Assembly (NCBI RefSeq): GCF_005503145.1 | Contig: NZ_SCNV01000028.1 | Coordinates: 1 to 64,000, forward strand | DNA length: 64,000 bases | Direction: 5' to 3' | DNA from: Burkholderia sp. 4M9327F10 | Lineage (GTDB): Bacteria; Pseudomonadota; Gammaproteobacteria; Burkholderiales; Burkholderiaceae | In this document: in pieces, positions 36,748 through 45,890 of the stretch | Layout of the letters: each line of letters begins with the position of its first letter | Position numbering within the stretch: position 1 is the stretch's first letter | Program-made: the position numbers and the translations under genes | The notes under the pieces: generated by a model | What the model was told of the DNA's origin: nothing | Databases searched by the model: none | Seen by the model: the letters and a program-made list of their open reading frames with translations, nothing else

Positions 36748-37944
36748 TCAGCCCTTCAGGATATGCAGGAGGCGAGCGCAGTCGCGCGCGGCGGTGCGGG
36801 CTTCATCGAGGGTCGCGGCGGTGAAGTTCACGTGACCCATCTTGCGGCCGGGCCGTGCTTCTTCCTTGCCGTAAAGATGCAGCCGTGCGGCCGGCATCGC
36901 CGCTACCTCATGCCATGGCGGCGTAACCGCCGCATGCTTGCCCCCGTCCGGGAACCAGATATCGCCGAGGATGTTCAGCATCACCGCCGGCGAGTGCTGG
37001 CGCGTATCGCCGAGCGGCATGCCGGTCATCGCCCGGACCTGCTGCTCAAACTGGCTGGTGGCGCAGGCATCGACCGTGTAGTGGCCGGAATTGTGCGGCC
37101 GCGGCGCCATTTCGTTGGCGACCATCGTGCCGTCTTCCAGAATGAAGAACTCGACGCACAACACGCCGATATAACCGAGCTTGTCGGCAATCCGCAGCGC
37201 GGCCTGCTGAGCCTGGCCGACCAGGGTCGGGCTCGCGTCCGGCGCGGGCACGATGGTGTGCGAAAGCACGCCGTCGCGGTGAGTATTCTGGGCAAGCGGA
37301 TAGACCACCGAAGTTCCGTTCGTGCCACGTGCAACCAGCGCCGACACCTCGAACTTCAGCGGCAGGCGTTTTTCCAGCACGCACGGCACGCCGCCGAGCG
37401 AGGCATGCGCCTCGCGCACTTCCTCGGCGTTACGCACGCTCACCTGGCCCTTGCCGTCATAGCCCAGGCGTGCGGTCTTCAGAATGCCGGGCAGCACGGC
37501 ACCGAGGGTGGCGTCGTCAATGGCGGCGAGCGCATCCGACGATTCGATCACCACGTGCGGCGCCACCGGAACGCCTGATTCGACAATAAAGCGCTTTTCG
37601 GCGATGCGGTCCTGCGCCACGGCCACACAACGGCCGGCCGGGCTCACGAAGGTGGTGCGGGCGAGAAAATCGAGGCTCGCGGCCGGCACGTTCTCGAATT
37701 CCGTCGAAACCGCCGCGCACAGGCGCGCGAGTTCGGTGAGCGAGGCTTCGTCGTCGTACGCGGCGCGCAGGTGGCGGTCCGCCACGGCGCCGGCCGGACT
37801 GGTTTCGTCCGGATCGAGCACGGCGACGCGATAGCCCATCGCCTGGGCGGCGAAGCAGAACATGCGGCCGAGCTGGCCGCCACCCACCATGCCAAGCCAT
37901 GCGCCGGGCATAATCGGTGAAACCGGTGTGTTGTCTGGGTTCAT
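36748..37944 (-). CDS. purK: N5-carboxyaminoimidazole ribonucleotide synthase
   Basis: ATP-grasp enzyme of 398 residues that adds bicarbonate to AIR to give N5-CAIR. GMVGGGQLGRMFCFAAQ at residues 19-35 is the hallmark N-terminal nucleotide motif; the ATP-grasp core includes KTARLGYDGKGQVSV and EFFILEDGTMVANEMAPRPHNSGH. It acts with PurE, encoded upstream in the same direction. Confidence 0.96.
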   Translation of the reverse strand: MNPDNTPVSPIMPGAWLGMVGGGQLGRMFCFAAQAMGYRVAVLDPDETSPAGAVADRHLRAAYDDEASLTELARLCAAVSTEFENVPAASLDFLARTTFVSPAGRCVAVAQDRIAEKRFIVESGVPVAPHVVIESSDALAAIDDATLGAVLPGILKTARLGYDGKGQVSVRNAEEVREAHASLGGVPCVLEKRLPLKFEVSALVARGTNGTSVVYPLAQNTHRDGVLSHTIVPAPDASPTLVGQAQQAALRIADKLGYIGVLCVEFFILEDGTMVANEMAPRPHNSGHYTVDACATSQFEQQVRAMTGMPLGDTRQHSPAVMLNILGDIWFPDGGKHAAVTPPWHEVAAMPAARLHLYGKEEARPGRKMGHVNFTAATLDEARTAARDCARLLHILKG

Positions 37945-38010
37945 CTCAGTGGTCGGTCACGGCTGGCGCACATCGCTGCGCGCCGCGCCGGGGGTCAGGC
38001 AATGGACAGC

Positions 38011-38070
38011 AGTCCCAATCGCGAATCACGCCAATCAGGCCCAATCACGCTCAATCACGTTCATTCGGGC
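38011..38070. repeat. Degenerate 10-bp tandem repeat in purE-purK gap
   Basis: CAATC cores at 38016, 38032, 38042 and 38052, with weaker relatives at 38024 (AATC) and 38062 (CATTC); the last four units are exactly 10 bp apart (CCAATCAGGC, CCAATCACGC, TCAATCACGT, TCATTCGGGC). On the minus strand the core reads GATTG. Confidence 0.75.
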
Positions 38071-38095
38071 CGTTATCGGGCCTTCATGGACGCGC

Positions 38096-38632
38096 TTACA
38101 GCGCGGGCAAAACCATCGCGTGCGCGGCTTCGTTCTGGCGAACGCGGAACGCTGCGAGCAGGTTCGCATACTCGGTCGAGGTCACGCTCAGAATCGACAC
38201 CGCGAACAGCGCCGCATTGGCCGCGCCCGCTTCGCCGATCGCAAACGTCGCGACCGGCACGCCCTTGGGCATCTGCACGATCGAATGCAGCGAATCGACG
38301 CCCTTCAGATACTTGCTCGCCACCGGCACGCCGAGCACCGGCACGGTGGTCTTGGCGGCCAGCATGCCAGGCAGGTGCGCGGCGCCGCCTGCGCCCGCGA
38401 TGATCGCGCGCAGGCCGCGCTCGCGCGCCGCCTCGGCATACGCGAACATCTCATCGGGCATCCGGTGTGCGGACACGACCTTCGCTTCATACGGTACGCC
38501 GAATTCCTGCAGGATCGCAACGGCGTGCTTCATGACTTCCCAGTCGGAACTGGACCCCATCAGCACGCCGACCAGCGGCGCAGCGTGCGTATGGGCTGTC
38601 TGTGCTGCCTGGGCAGTCTGGACTTGGCTCAT
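38096..38632 (-). CDS. purE: N5-carboxyaminoimidazole ribonucleotide mutase
   Basis: A 178-residue class I PurE that converts N5-CAIR to CAIR. After a 20-residue Gln/Ala-rich leader, the core begins GVLMGSSSDWEVMKHA (substrate phosphate loop), followed by SAHRMPDEM with the catalytic His and GAGGAAHLPGMLAAKT. It pairs with purK, about 150 bp downstream. Confidence 0.96.
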   Translation of the reverse strand: MSQVQTAQAAQTAHTHAAPLVGVLMGSSSDWEVMKHAVAILQEFGVPYEAKVVSAHRMPDEMFAYAEAARERGLRAIIAGAGGAAHLPGMLAAKTTVPVLGVPVASKYLKGVDSLHSIVQMPKGVPVATFAIGEAGAANAALFAVSILSVTSTEYANLLAAFRVRQNEAAHAMVLPAL

Positions 38633-38672
38633 CTCTCGGACTTCCTCATCTTCCTAATCGGCTTTTGCGGCC

Positions 38673-39563
38673 TTAAGCGAGCTTCTGCCCGGTCAGGCGC
38701 TCGAGCGCTTCCTGATACTTCGCGGCCGTCTTCGTGACGACCTCGTCCGGCAGCTTAGGCGCCGGCGGCTCTTTCTTCCACGACTGGGTTTCCAGCCAGT
38801 CGCGCACGAACTGCTTGTCGAACGACGGCGGGTTGGTGCCCACCTGGTACTCGTCGGCCGGCCAGAAGCGCGACGAATCCGCCGTCAGCGCTTCGTCCAT
38901 CAGGTACAGCTTGCCGTGATTGTCCAGACCGAATTCGAACTTGGTGTCGGCAATGATGATGCCGCGGGTTGCCGCGTAGTCCGCCGCTTCCTTGTACAGC
39001 TTGATCGAGATGTCGCGGATCGTGGCCGACAGTTCGGTGCCGATGCGGCGTTCCATCTCGTTGTAGGTGATGTTCTCGTCGTGGTGGCCCATTTCGGCCT
39101 TGGCTGCCGGCGTGAAGATCGGCTCGGGCAGCTTTTGCGCATTTTGCAGGCCCGGCGGCAGCTCGACGCCACACACGGCGCCGGTGGCCTGGTAGTCTTT
39201 CCAGCCGCTGCCGGCCAGGTAGCCGCGCACCACGGCTTCGACGAGGATCGGCTCGAGGCGCTTCACCACCACGGCGCGGCCCTTCACCTGCTCGGCTTCG
39301 TCAGCCGCCACCACCGATTCCGGCGTCACGCCGGTGAGGTGATTCGGCACGATGTGCTTGAGCTTGTCGAACCAGAAATTGGCCATCTGGTTCAGCACGC
39401 GACCCTTGTTCGGAATCGGCTCGCCCATGATGACGTCGAACGCCGACAGACGGTCGGTGGTGACAATCAGCAACTGGTCGTTGCCCACCGCATAGTTGTC
39501 GCGGACCTTGCCGCGGCCGAGCAGCGGCAGCGAGCGGAGCGTGGATTCGTAGAGGGTAGACAT
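38673..39563 (-). CDS. purC: SAICAR synthase
   Basis: A 296-residue synthase joining CAIR and aspartate with ATP. Conserved elements include GRGKVRDNYAVG (nucleotide loop), VVVKRLEPILVEAVVRGYLAGSGW, IIIADTKFEFG and LMDEALTADSSRFWPADEY. It lies between fba and purE on the same strand, 40 bp before purE. Confidence 0.97.
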   Translation of the reverse strand: MSTLYESTLRSLPLLGRGKVRDNYAVGNDQLLIVTTDRLSAFDVIMGEPIPNKGRVLNQMANFWFDKLKHIVPNHLTGVTPESVVAADEAEQVKGRAVVVKRLEPILVEAVVRGYLAGSGWKDYQATGAVCGVELPPGLQNAQKLPEPIFTPAAKAEMGHHDENITYNEMERRIGTELSATIRDISIKLYKEAADYAATRGIIIADTKFEFGLDNHGKLYLMDEALTADSSRFWPADEYQVGTNPPSFDKQFVRDWLETQSWKKEPPAPKLPDEVVTKTAAKYQEALERLTGQKLA

Positions 39564-39616
39564 CGTCGTAGTTCGCTAAAAGTGGGGCAAAAAATAAGAC
39601 CGGAACAAAAGGGAAA

Positions 39617-39646
39617 CGCCGTTCCCCCTATGATGCGGGAACGGCG
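39617..39646 (-). terminator. Terminator hairpin after fba
   Basis: CGCCGTTCCC-N10-GGGAACGGCG, a 10-bp perfect stem, followed on the minus strand by TTTCCCTTTTGTT. It lies between the fba stop (39711) and the purC start (39563) and probably gives partial or complete separation of the glycolysis and purine transcripts. Confidence 0.75.
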
Positions 39647-39710
39647 AGACTGGCTGCAACCTGGCCGGATGGCCAGGTCCGCGCGCGGCTGCCGCGCGGG
39701 TACTGCCTGT

Positions 39711-40775
39711 TTAGCGGACGACCTGTGCGAGGCTGCCCGACTTGTACTTCTCCGCAATTTTATCAAGCGAAACGGGCTTGATCTTGCCGGCCTGGCCTTC
39801 CGCGCCAAAAGCGACGAAACGGTCCACGCAGATCTTCCTGGCCGCTTCGCGCGCCGGCTTCAGATAATCGCGCGGGTCGAACTTGCCCGGATTTTCCGCC
39901 ATGTAGCGGCGGATCGCACCGGTGATCGCCAGACGCAGGTCAGTGTCGATATTAACCTTGCGCACGCCGTGCTTGATCCCTTCCTGGATTTCCTCGACCG
40001 GCACGCCGTAGGTTTCCTTCATGTCGCCGCCGAATTCGCGGATTTCCGCGAGCAATTCCTGCGGCACCGAGGACGAACCGTGCATCACCAGGTGGGTGTT
40101 CGGAATGCGCTGGTGAATTTCCTTGATGCGCTGGATCGACAGAATGTCGCCCGTGGGCTTCTTGCTGAATTTGTACGCACCGTGTGACGTGCCGATGGCG
40201 ATGGCCAGCGCGTCGCACTGCGTCAGCTTGACGAAGTCGGCGGCCTGCTCCGGATCGGTCAGCAGCTGCTCGCGCGTCATGGTGCCTTCCGCGCCGTGGC
40301 CGTCTTCCTTGTCGCCCTTCATGGTTTCCAGCGAACCCAGCACGCCGAGCTCCGCTTCCACCGTCACGCCGATCGAGTGCGCCGCTTCGACGACCTTGCG
40401 CGACACGTCGACGTTGTACTCGTACGAAGCGACCGTCTTGCCGTCAGCCTCGAGCGAGCCGTCCATCATCACGCTGGTGAAGCCGCTGCGGATTGCCGCC
40501 ATGCACACGGCCGGCGACTGCCCGTGATCCTGGTGCATCACGACCGGAATGTGCGGATACGACTCAATGGCCGCTTCGATCAGATGGCGCAGGAACGGTT
40601 CGCCCGCGTACTTCCGCGCGCCAGCCGAAGCCTGCATGATCACCGGGGCGCCGACCTGATCCGCCGCCGCCATGATGGCCTGCACCTGCTCCAGATTGTT
40701 CACGTTGAATGCCGGCAAGCCATAACCGTTTTCGGCGGCATGGTCCAGCAATTGACGCATTGATACGAGAGGCAT
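39711..40775 (-). CDS. fba: Class II fructose-bisphosphate aldolase
   Basis: Zinc-dependent aldolase of 354 residues, interconverting fructose 1,6-bisphosphate and two triose phosphates. Zinc ligand motif VVMHQDHGQ is near residue 80, AELGVLGSLE near 142, HGAYK and VMHGSSSVPQE later. Length and motifs suit the Calvin-type (CbbA/Fba) class II branch common in beta-proteobacteria. It is downstream of pgk and pyk. Confidence 0.96.
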   Translation of the reverse strand: MPLVSMRQLLDHAAENGYGLPAFNVNNLEQVQAIMAAADQVGAPVIMQASAGARKYAGEPFLRHLIEAAIESYPHIPVVMHQDHGQSPAVCMAAIRSGFTSVMMDGSLEADGKTVASYEYNVDVSRKVVEAAHSIGVTVEAELGVLGSLETMKGDKEDGHGAEGTMTREQLLTDPEQAADFVKLTQCDALAIAIGTSHGAYKFSKKPTGDILSIQRIKEIHQRIPNTHLVMHGSSSVPQELLAEIREFGGDMKETYGVPVEEIQEGIKHGVRKVNIDTDLRLAITGAIRRYMAENPGKFDPRDYLKPAREAARKICVDRFVAFGAEGQAGKIKPVSLDKIAEKYKSGSLAQVVR

Positions 40776-40969
40776 GCTTTACTCCTTAGATTGAAACGAA
40801 TCCTGTGCCGTCGGCATCTATTTTTGCAATTTTATCGCGAAGCAAACCGCATACCCGTAGGCAGCAGGCTCGAAGCCCGCCCGAAGGCTGCCCGATAAAC
40901 CTGCGCACCGCCTCTCGCGGGGTGGTGCGGTTGCTTCGCCGTGCCGATCCTAAGCAGTTCTGTTGCCGA

Positions 40970-42406
40970 TCAATACGGTTCGCCGACCCGTACGATCTTC
41001 AGCGTGTTCGTTCCGCCGGCCTGACCCATCGGCTCGCCGACGGTCAGCACAACCATGTCGCCGCGCGACGCGTAGCCCTTGCTCACCACCGTCTCCAGCG
41101 CCTGCTGCAGCGCGGTGTCGCGGTCGCTGCTGGTATCGAGATGCAGCGACGTGACGTTGCGGTAGATCGCCATGGCGCGCTCGCTGCCCACCCGCGGCGT
41201 GAGCGCGAAGATCGGCACATGGGTCCAGTGACGCGACATCCACAGCGCGGTCGAACCCGACTCCGTCAACGCCACAATCGCCTTGGCGCCGAGGTGGAAT
41301 GCCGTGAACAGCGCGCCCATCGCAATCGACTGGTCGATGCGGGTGAACGTGCGGTCGAGGAAATCCTTGTCCAGCTCCGACTGCTCCGACTTTTCCGCTT
41401 CGACGCAGATCGCCGCCATGGTTTCGATGGTCTGCACCGGGTACTTGCCGGCGGCGGACTCGGCCGACAGCATCACCGCGTCCGTGCCGTCCAGCACCGC
41501 ATTGGCGACGTCCGAGACTTCCGCGCGGGTCGGCACCGGCGCGTAGATCATCGACTCCATCATCTGTGTGGCGGTAATCACAAACTTGTTCGATTCGCGT
41601 GCCATACGAATCATGCGCTTTTGCAGCGCCGGAACTGCGGCATTCCCCACTTCCACGGCCAGATCGCCGCGCGCAACCATGATGCCGTCGGACGCGTCGA
41701 GGATACCTTGCAGCGCCGGAATCGCCTCGGCGCGCTCGATCTTGGCGATCATCTTCGGCTTGATGCCATAGGGCGCGCCGGCAATGTTGGCGAGCTGGCG
41801 GGCCATTTCCATGTCGGTGGCGTTTTTCGGGAACGACACCGCGACATAGTCCACGCCCAGCGACATCGCCGTGCGGATGTCTTCCATGTCCTTCGCTGTG
41901 AGCGCCGGCGCCGTCAGGCCGCCGCCCTGGCGGTTGATACCCTTGTTGTTCGACAGGTCGCCGCCGATCTTCACGGTGGTGTGAATCTCGCTGCCCAGCA
42001 CGCGCACGACGTCGAGCACGATCAGACCGTCGTTGAGCAGCAGCACGTCGCCCGGTTTCAGGTCGCGCGGCAGGTCTTTATAGTCGAGACCGACGCGATC
42101 GTCGTTGCCGAGTTCGCATTCGGCATCGAGGATGAACGCGTTGCCGGGAACGAGCGTGGTCTTGCCGTTTTCAAACCTGCCGACCCGGATCTTCGGGCCT
42201 TGCAGATCAGCCATGATGGCAACTTCACGGCCCGCCTGGCGGGCCGCTTCGCGCACATATTCGGCGCGCTGGCGGTGATCGTCGGCCGTGCCGTGCGAGA
42301 AATTGAGGCGCACCACATCGAGCCCCGCCTTAATCATTTGCAGCAGGATTTCGGGCGTGCTGGAAGCCGGGCCGATGGTGGCGACAATCTTGGTGGCGCG
42401 ATGCAT
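40970..42406 (-). CDS. pyk: Pyruvate kinase
   Basis: A 478-residue kinase converting PEP and ADP to pyruvate and ATP. MHRATKIVATIGPASS is the family start; VRLNFSHG, IMADLQGPKIRVG, KIERAEAI, MVARGDLAVEVG and TATQMMESM (active-site region) are present. ATG at 42406 has GAGGAG 6 nt upstream. The frame stays open upstream for a further 195 codons, discussed separately. Between pgk and fba in one direction. Confidence 0.95.
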   Translation of the reverse strand: MHRATKIVATIGPASSTPEILLQMIKAGLDVVRLNFSHGTADDHRQRAEYVREAARQAGREVAIMADLQGPKIRVGRFENGKTTLVPGNAFILDAECELGNDDRVGLDYKDLPRDLKPGDVLLLNDGLIVLDVVRVLGSEIHTTVKIGGDLSNNKGINRQGGGLTAPALTAKDMEDIRTAMSLGVDYVAVSFPKNATDMEMARQLANIAGAPYGIKPKMIAKIERAEAIPALQGILDASDGIMVARGDLAVEVGNAAVPALQKRMIRMARESNKFVITATQMMESMIYAPVPTRAEVSDVANAVLDGTDAVMLSAESAAGKYPVQTIETMAAICVEAEKSEQSELDKDFLDRTFTRIDQSIAMGALFTAFHLGAKAIVALTESGSTALWMSRHWTHVPIFALTPRVGSERAMAIYRNVTSLHLDTSSDRDTALQQALETVVSKGYASRGDMVVLTVGEPMGQAGGTNTLKIVRVGEPY

Positions 42407-42991
42407 GAGTCTCCTCGTCTGGATGGGATCGCTGGAAAGAGCGCTGCGAGTCGGGTGCGGAGGCTGCGCACCGAAGGATGCTGCCAGGGGCTGCGCGCCG
42501 GTTGAAACCAGCGTCGCTTTATGGGGTGAAGCGGTGTTCGACACCGGCGTACGCGACGCCAGCGGTGCTGCGGGTGCTACGGTCGTACCGCTGCGGGGTT
42601 CTGCGTGCGGTGCGGCGGCATGCCCGGCGGGCAAGCCTGCAACCGACTCAGTGGTCAACTCCGCGAGCGCCACGGGTGATCCGGATGCTTCGTGTGCTTC
42701 GTATGCGTGGGATAGTGCGCCGCCGGCATGACCGGCGGGTGAAACCTTGGGAACCGCTTGCTGCGGTGTCCCGCTGGAGCCTGCTACGCGCTCCTCCGTC
42801 TTGACTGCCTGCGCCGCGGTGCGTGCCGCAAGCTCAGTGGCCGCTTTGGCCGCCGAGGCGGCCTTGTCCGCGTTGGCCGCTGAGGCGGCCTTGCCCGCCC
42901 TGGCGGCAGATGCCGCGGTAGCTGCGGTCTTGCCGGCCGGCGACTTCACGCGCGTCTTTGCAGTCTTGGCCGAGGGGGAGCGCGTTGTCAC
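42407..42991 (-). other. Ala/Lys-rich open frame fused in phase to pyk
   Basis: The 586-bp gap between pgk and pyk has no stop in the pyk frame. From a GTG at 42991, just past the pgk TAA, it would encode about 195 residues. The first 60 are Lys/Ala-rich with histone-H1-like pattern (KTAKTRVKSPAGKTAATAAS, ADKAASAAKAAT); the remainder is Ala/Pro/Ser/Thr-rich. Codon choice is GC-biased as in genes. It could be a leader protein, an N-terminal extension of Pyk, or non-coding. The GTG has no strong ribosome site, whereas Pyk's own ATG has one. Confidence 0.4.
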
Positions 42992-42992
42992 A

Positions 42993-44186
42993 TTAAGCCC
43001 GCGATTCCAGGACTTCAACTGCCGGCAGCTTCTTGCCCTCGAGGAATTCGAGGAAGGCGCCGCCGCCCGTCGAGATATAGCTCACCTTGTCGTGGATGCC
43101 GTACTTGGCGATGGCCGCGAGCGTATCGCCGCCGCCTGCAATCGAGAACGCCGGCGACTTGGCGATGGCGTCCGCCAGCGTCTTCGTGCCGTTGCCGAAC
43201 TGGTCGAATTCGAACACGCCGACCGGGCCGTTCCAGACAATCGTGCCGGCCTTTTCCAGTTGCGCCGCCAATGCCTTGGCGGTTTCAGGTCCGATGTCGA
43301 GGATCAGGTCGTCGTCCTCTACGTCGGCCACGGCCTTGACTTCGGCCTTGGCGGTCGGCGAGAACTCCTTGGCCGTGACCACGTCGGTCGGGATGGGCAC
43401 CGAGGCGCCGCGTGCCTTCGCCTGGTCGATGATGGCCTTCGCTTCGTTCACCAGATCAGCTTCGGCGAGCGACTTGCCGATCTTCAGACCGGCCGCCAGC
43501 ATGAACGTGTTGGCGATGCCGCCGCCCACGATCAGTTGATCGACCTTCTCGGCCAGCGACTTGAGGATGGTCAGCTTGGTGGACACCTTCGAGCCGGCGA
43601 CGATCGCCACCAGCGGGCGCTTCGGCGCGCCGAGCGCGCTGCCGAGCGCGTCGAGCTCAGCCGCGAGCAGCGGGCCTGCGCAAGCGACGGGCGCGTACTT
43701 CGCAATGCCGTGGGTGGTGGCTTCGGCGCGGTGGGCGGTGCCGAATGCGTCGTTCACGTAGACGTCGCAGAGCTTCGCCATCTTTTGCGCGAGCTCGTCG
43801 GAATCCTTCTTTTCGCCCTTGTTGACGCGGCAGTTTTCGAGCAGCACGACCTGGCCGGGCGCGACGTTCACGCCGTTTTCGACCCAGTTCGCCACCAGCG
43901 GCACGTCACGGCCGAGCAGTTCAGCCAGCCGCTTCGCGACCGGCGCGAGCGAGTCTTCCGGCTTGAATTCGCCTTCCGTGGGACGGCCCAGGTGCGACGT
44001 GACCATCACGGCGGCGCCGGCGTCGAGCGCAGCCTTGATGGCCGGCACGGAGGCGCGGATACGGGTGTCTTCGGTGATGTTGCCTTGATCGTCCTGCGGA
44101 ACGTTCAGGTCGGCGCGGATAAACACGCGTTTGCCGGACAGCTTGCCTTCGGAGATCAGATCGGAGAGACGCAATACCTGGTTCAT
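42993..44186 (-). CDS. pgk: Phosphoglycerate kinase
   Basis: A 397-residue kinase of lower glycolysis and gluconeogenesis. RVFIRADLNVPQD (substrate loop), TSHLGRPTEG, GSKVSTKL, KTILVGGGIANTF-type region and the C-terminal SIAGGGDTLAAI and STGGGAFLEFLEGK motifs are all present. It heads the pgk-pyk-fba-pur cluster and is divergent from ilvE. Confidence 0.97.
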   Translation of the reverse strand: MNQVLRLSDLISEGKLSGKRVFIRADLNVPQDDQGNITEDTRIRASVPAIKAALDAGAAVMVTSHLGRPTEGEFKPEDSLAPVAKRLAELLGRDVPLVANWVENGVNVAPGQVVLLENCRVNKGEKKDSDELAQKMAKLCDVYVNDAFGTAHRAEATTHGIAKYAPVACAGPLLAAELDALGSALGAPKRPLVAIVAGSKVSTKLTILKSLAEKVDQLIVGGGIANTFMLAAGLKIGKSLAEADLVNEAKAIIDQAKARGASVPIPTDVVTAKEFSPTAKAEVKAVADVEDDDLILDIGPETAKALAAQLEKAGTIVWNGPVGVFEFDQFGNGTKTLADAIAKSPAFSIAGGGDTLAAIAKYGIHDKVSYISTGGGAFLEFLEGKKLPAVEVLESRA

Positions 44187-44541
44187 GAGCGATTTGCGAG
44201 TTGATTGGAAGGCGGTGACGGACAGCGCGCGAACAGCCTCCGCTCAGGAGCCCCGCTGGGGTGGCCCCGCGAACAGGCCCGACGGCATCTGTCGCAGCGT
44301 CGCGCAGTGATCCGGAAGCCGTCCATTTTAACCGATCCCCACCCCGCCATGCCTCGCGCCGAGGCGAATGTCCCGTATTTGGGAGATGTATCGCGCATGC
44401 TGCAATGCAACATGCCGCCCGGGGGTGCGGCCAAATGCCCGTTCCTTGTGCAAAAGACGTTAAAATAATGGTCTTCGCCGCTTGCCGGGTATCTTTGTAC
44501 GGCCTTGCGCAACCCTTCATAACGCACCGCTGGAGAATCGT
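44187..44541. other. Divergent promoter region of pgk and ilvE
   Basis: A 355-bp gap. Near ilvE there is an AT-rich element (TAAAATAATGG, 44461-44471) that could be part of the ilvE promoter, but no well-spaced -35 is evident. Nothing else convincing is seen; short frames here are GC-driven. Confidence 0.5.
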
Positions 44542-45465
44542 ATGTCAATGGCCGACCGCGACGGCAAGATCTGGATGGATGGCAAGCTCATCGACTGGCG
44601 CGACGCCAAGATCCACGTCCTCACTCATACGCTGCACTACGGCATGGGCGTTTTCGAAGGCGTGCGGGCCTACCAGACGGCTGACGGCGGCACCGCCATT
44701 TTTCGTCTGCAGGAACACACCAAGCGCCTCTTGAACTCGGCCAAGATTTTCCAGATGGACGTGCCGTTCGACCATGAAACGCTCGCCGCCGCGCAGCGCG
44801 AAGTGGTGCGTGAAAACAAGCTCGAATCCTGCTATCTGCGCCCGATCATCTGGGTCGGCTCGGAAAAGCTCGGCGTGTCGGCCAAGGGCAACACGATCCA
44901 CGTGGCCATCGCCGCATGGCCGTGGGGCGCCTATCTTGGCGAAGACGGCCTGAAAAAGGGCATCCGCGTGAAGACCTCGTCGTTCACCCGCCACCATGTG
45001 AACGTGTCCATGGTGCGCGCCAAGGCCTCGGGCTGGTACGTGAACTCGATTCTCGCCAACCAGGAAGCCACCGCCGACGGCTACGACGAAGCACTGCTGC
45101 TCGACGTGGACGGCTATGTGTCGGAAGGCTCGGGCGAGAACTTCTTCCTCGTGAACAACGGCAAGCTGTACACGCCGGACCTGTCGTCGTGCCTCGACGG
45201 CATCACGCGCGACACGGTTATCACGCTCGCCAAGGACGCCGGCATTGAAGTGATCGAGAAGCGCATCACGCGCGACGAGGTCTACACCTGCGACGAAGCG
45301 TTCTTCACCGGCACCGCCGCCGAAGTTACGCCGATCCGCGAACTCGATAACCGCACGATCGGCTCGGGCGCGCGCGGTCCGATCACGGAAAAGCTGCAAA
45401 GCGGCTTCTTCGACATCGTCAACGGCAAGAGCGAGAAGTACGCGCACTGGCTGACCAAGATCTGA
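44542..45465 (+). CDS. ilvE: Branched-chain amino acid aminotransferase
   Basis: A class IV PLP transaminase of 307 residues for the last step of Val, Ile and Leu synthesis. Motifs: LTHTLHYGMGVFEGVRAY at the N-terminus, MVRAKASGWYVNSILANQEA with the PLP lysine, DVDGYVSEGSGENFFLV, LDGITRDTVITLA and FFTGTAAEVTPI. The ATG at 44542 has GGAGA 7 nt upstream. It is first of an ilvE-(zinc finger) unit. Confidence 0.96.
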   Translation: MSMADRDGKIWMDGKLIDWRDAKIHVLTHTLHYGMGVFEGVRAYQTADGGTAIFRLQEHTKRLLNSAKIFQMDVPFDHETLAAAQREVVRENKLESCYLRPIIWVGSEKLGVSAKGNTIHVAIAAWPWGAYLGEDGLKKGIRVKTSSFTRHHVNVSMVRAKASGWYVNSILANQEATADGYDEALLLDVDGYVSEGSGENFFLVNNGKLYTPDLSSCLDGITRDTVITLAKDAGIEVIEKRITRDEVYTCDEAFFTGTAAEVTPIRELDNRTIGSGARGPITEKLQSGFFDIVNGKSEKYAHWLTKI

Positions 45466-45529
45466 ATCTGAAATTAAAGCGGGCCGCCCACGTGGCGCGC
45501 CCGCGCCCTGTCTCCACAGAGAAAGCCCC

Positions 45530-45724
45530 ATGAGCGAAATCAAGGAAATGCCGCTGGTCGAACTGTCGGCAAAAGACCTGCCCGCCTACTGTCCGAACCC
45601 GTCGATGGCACGCTGGAGCGCCCATCCGCGCGTGTTTATCGACGTCACGCACGGCGAAGCGCGCTGCCCGTACTGCGGCACGCGCTACAAGCTGCGTGAC
45701 GGCGAAGTGGTCAGAGGCCACTGA
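45530..45724 (+). CDS. Small zinc-finger (zf-CHCC) protein
   Basis: A 64-residue protein with a CHCC zinc-binding set: Cys18 (YCPNP), His26 or His30, and the C-terminal CPYCG pair followed by TRYKLRDG. Members are related to the NDUFS6/complex I zinc module, and small bacterial versions are often beside ilvE in this lineage. ATG at 45530 is 64 bp after ilvE, consistent with co-transcription. The specific role is unknown. Confidence 0.88.
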   Translation: MSEIKEMPLVELSAKDLPAYCPNPSMARWSAHPRVFIDVTHGEARCPYCGTRYKLRDGEVVRGH

Positions 45725-45837
45725 AAGCCGCTCTCCGGCTGGGCACGCCCACCACCATCCGGCCGCATGCTGGGCGCGGCGCCATCTGTACCGGCGCCGC
45801 GCGCGGGCATGTGGCCGCTTCCCTTTTAAAACCTGAA

Positions 45838-45861
45838 CGCCGCACGCCGATGCGTGCGGCG
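45838..45861 (+). terminator. Hairpin between zinc-finger gene and waaF
   Basis: CGCCGCACGC-CGAT-GCGTGCGGCG, a perfect 10-bp stem followed by CGTTCTTTCG. It is probably the terminator of ilvE and the zinc-finger gene; the T-tract is weak. It sits 30 bp before the waaF ATG, so it could instead affect waaF leader RNA. Confidence 0.55.
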
Positions 45862-45890
45862 CGTTCTTTCGACACCGGAAACCCACCCTG

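Noticed and set aside
40900..40935. Hairpin CGCACCGCC ... GGTGGTGCG after pyk as terminator
   Set aside because: A stem mismatch and lack of a clear T-tract made this too weak to list as a terminator.
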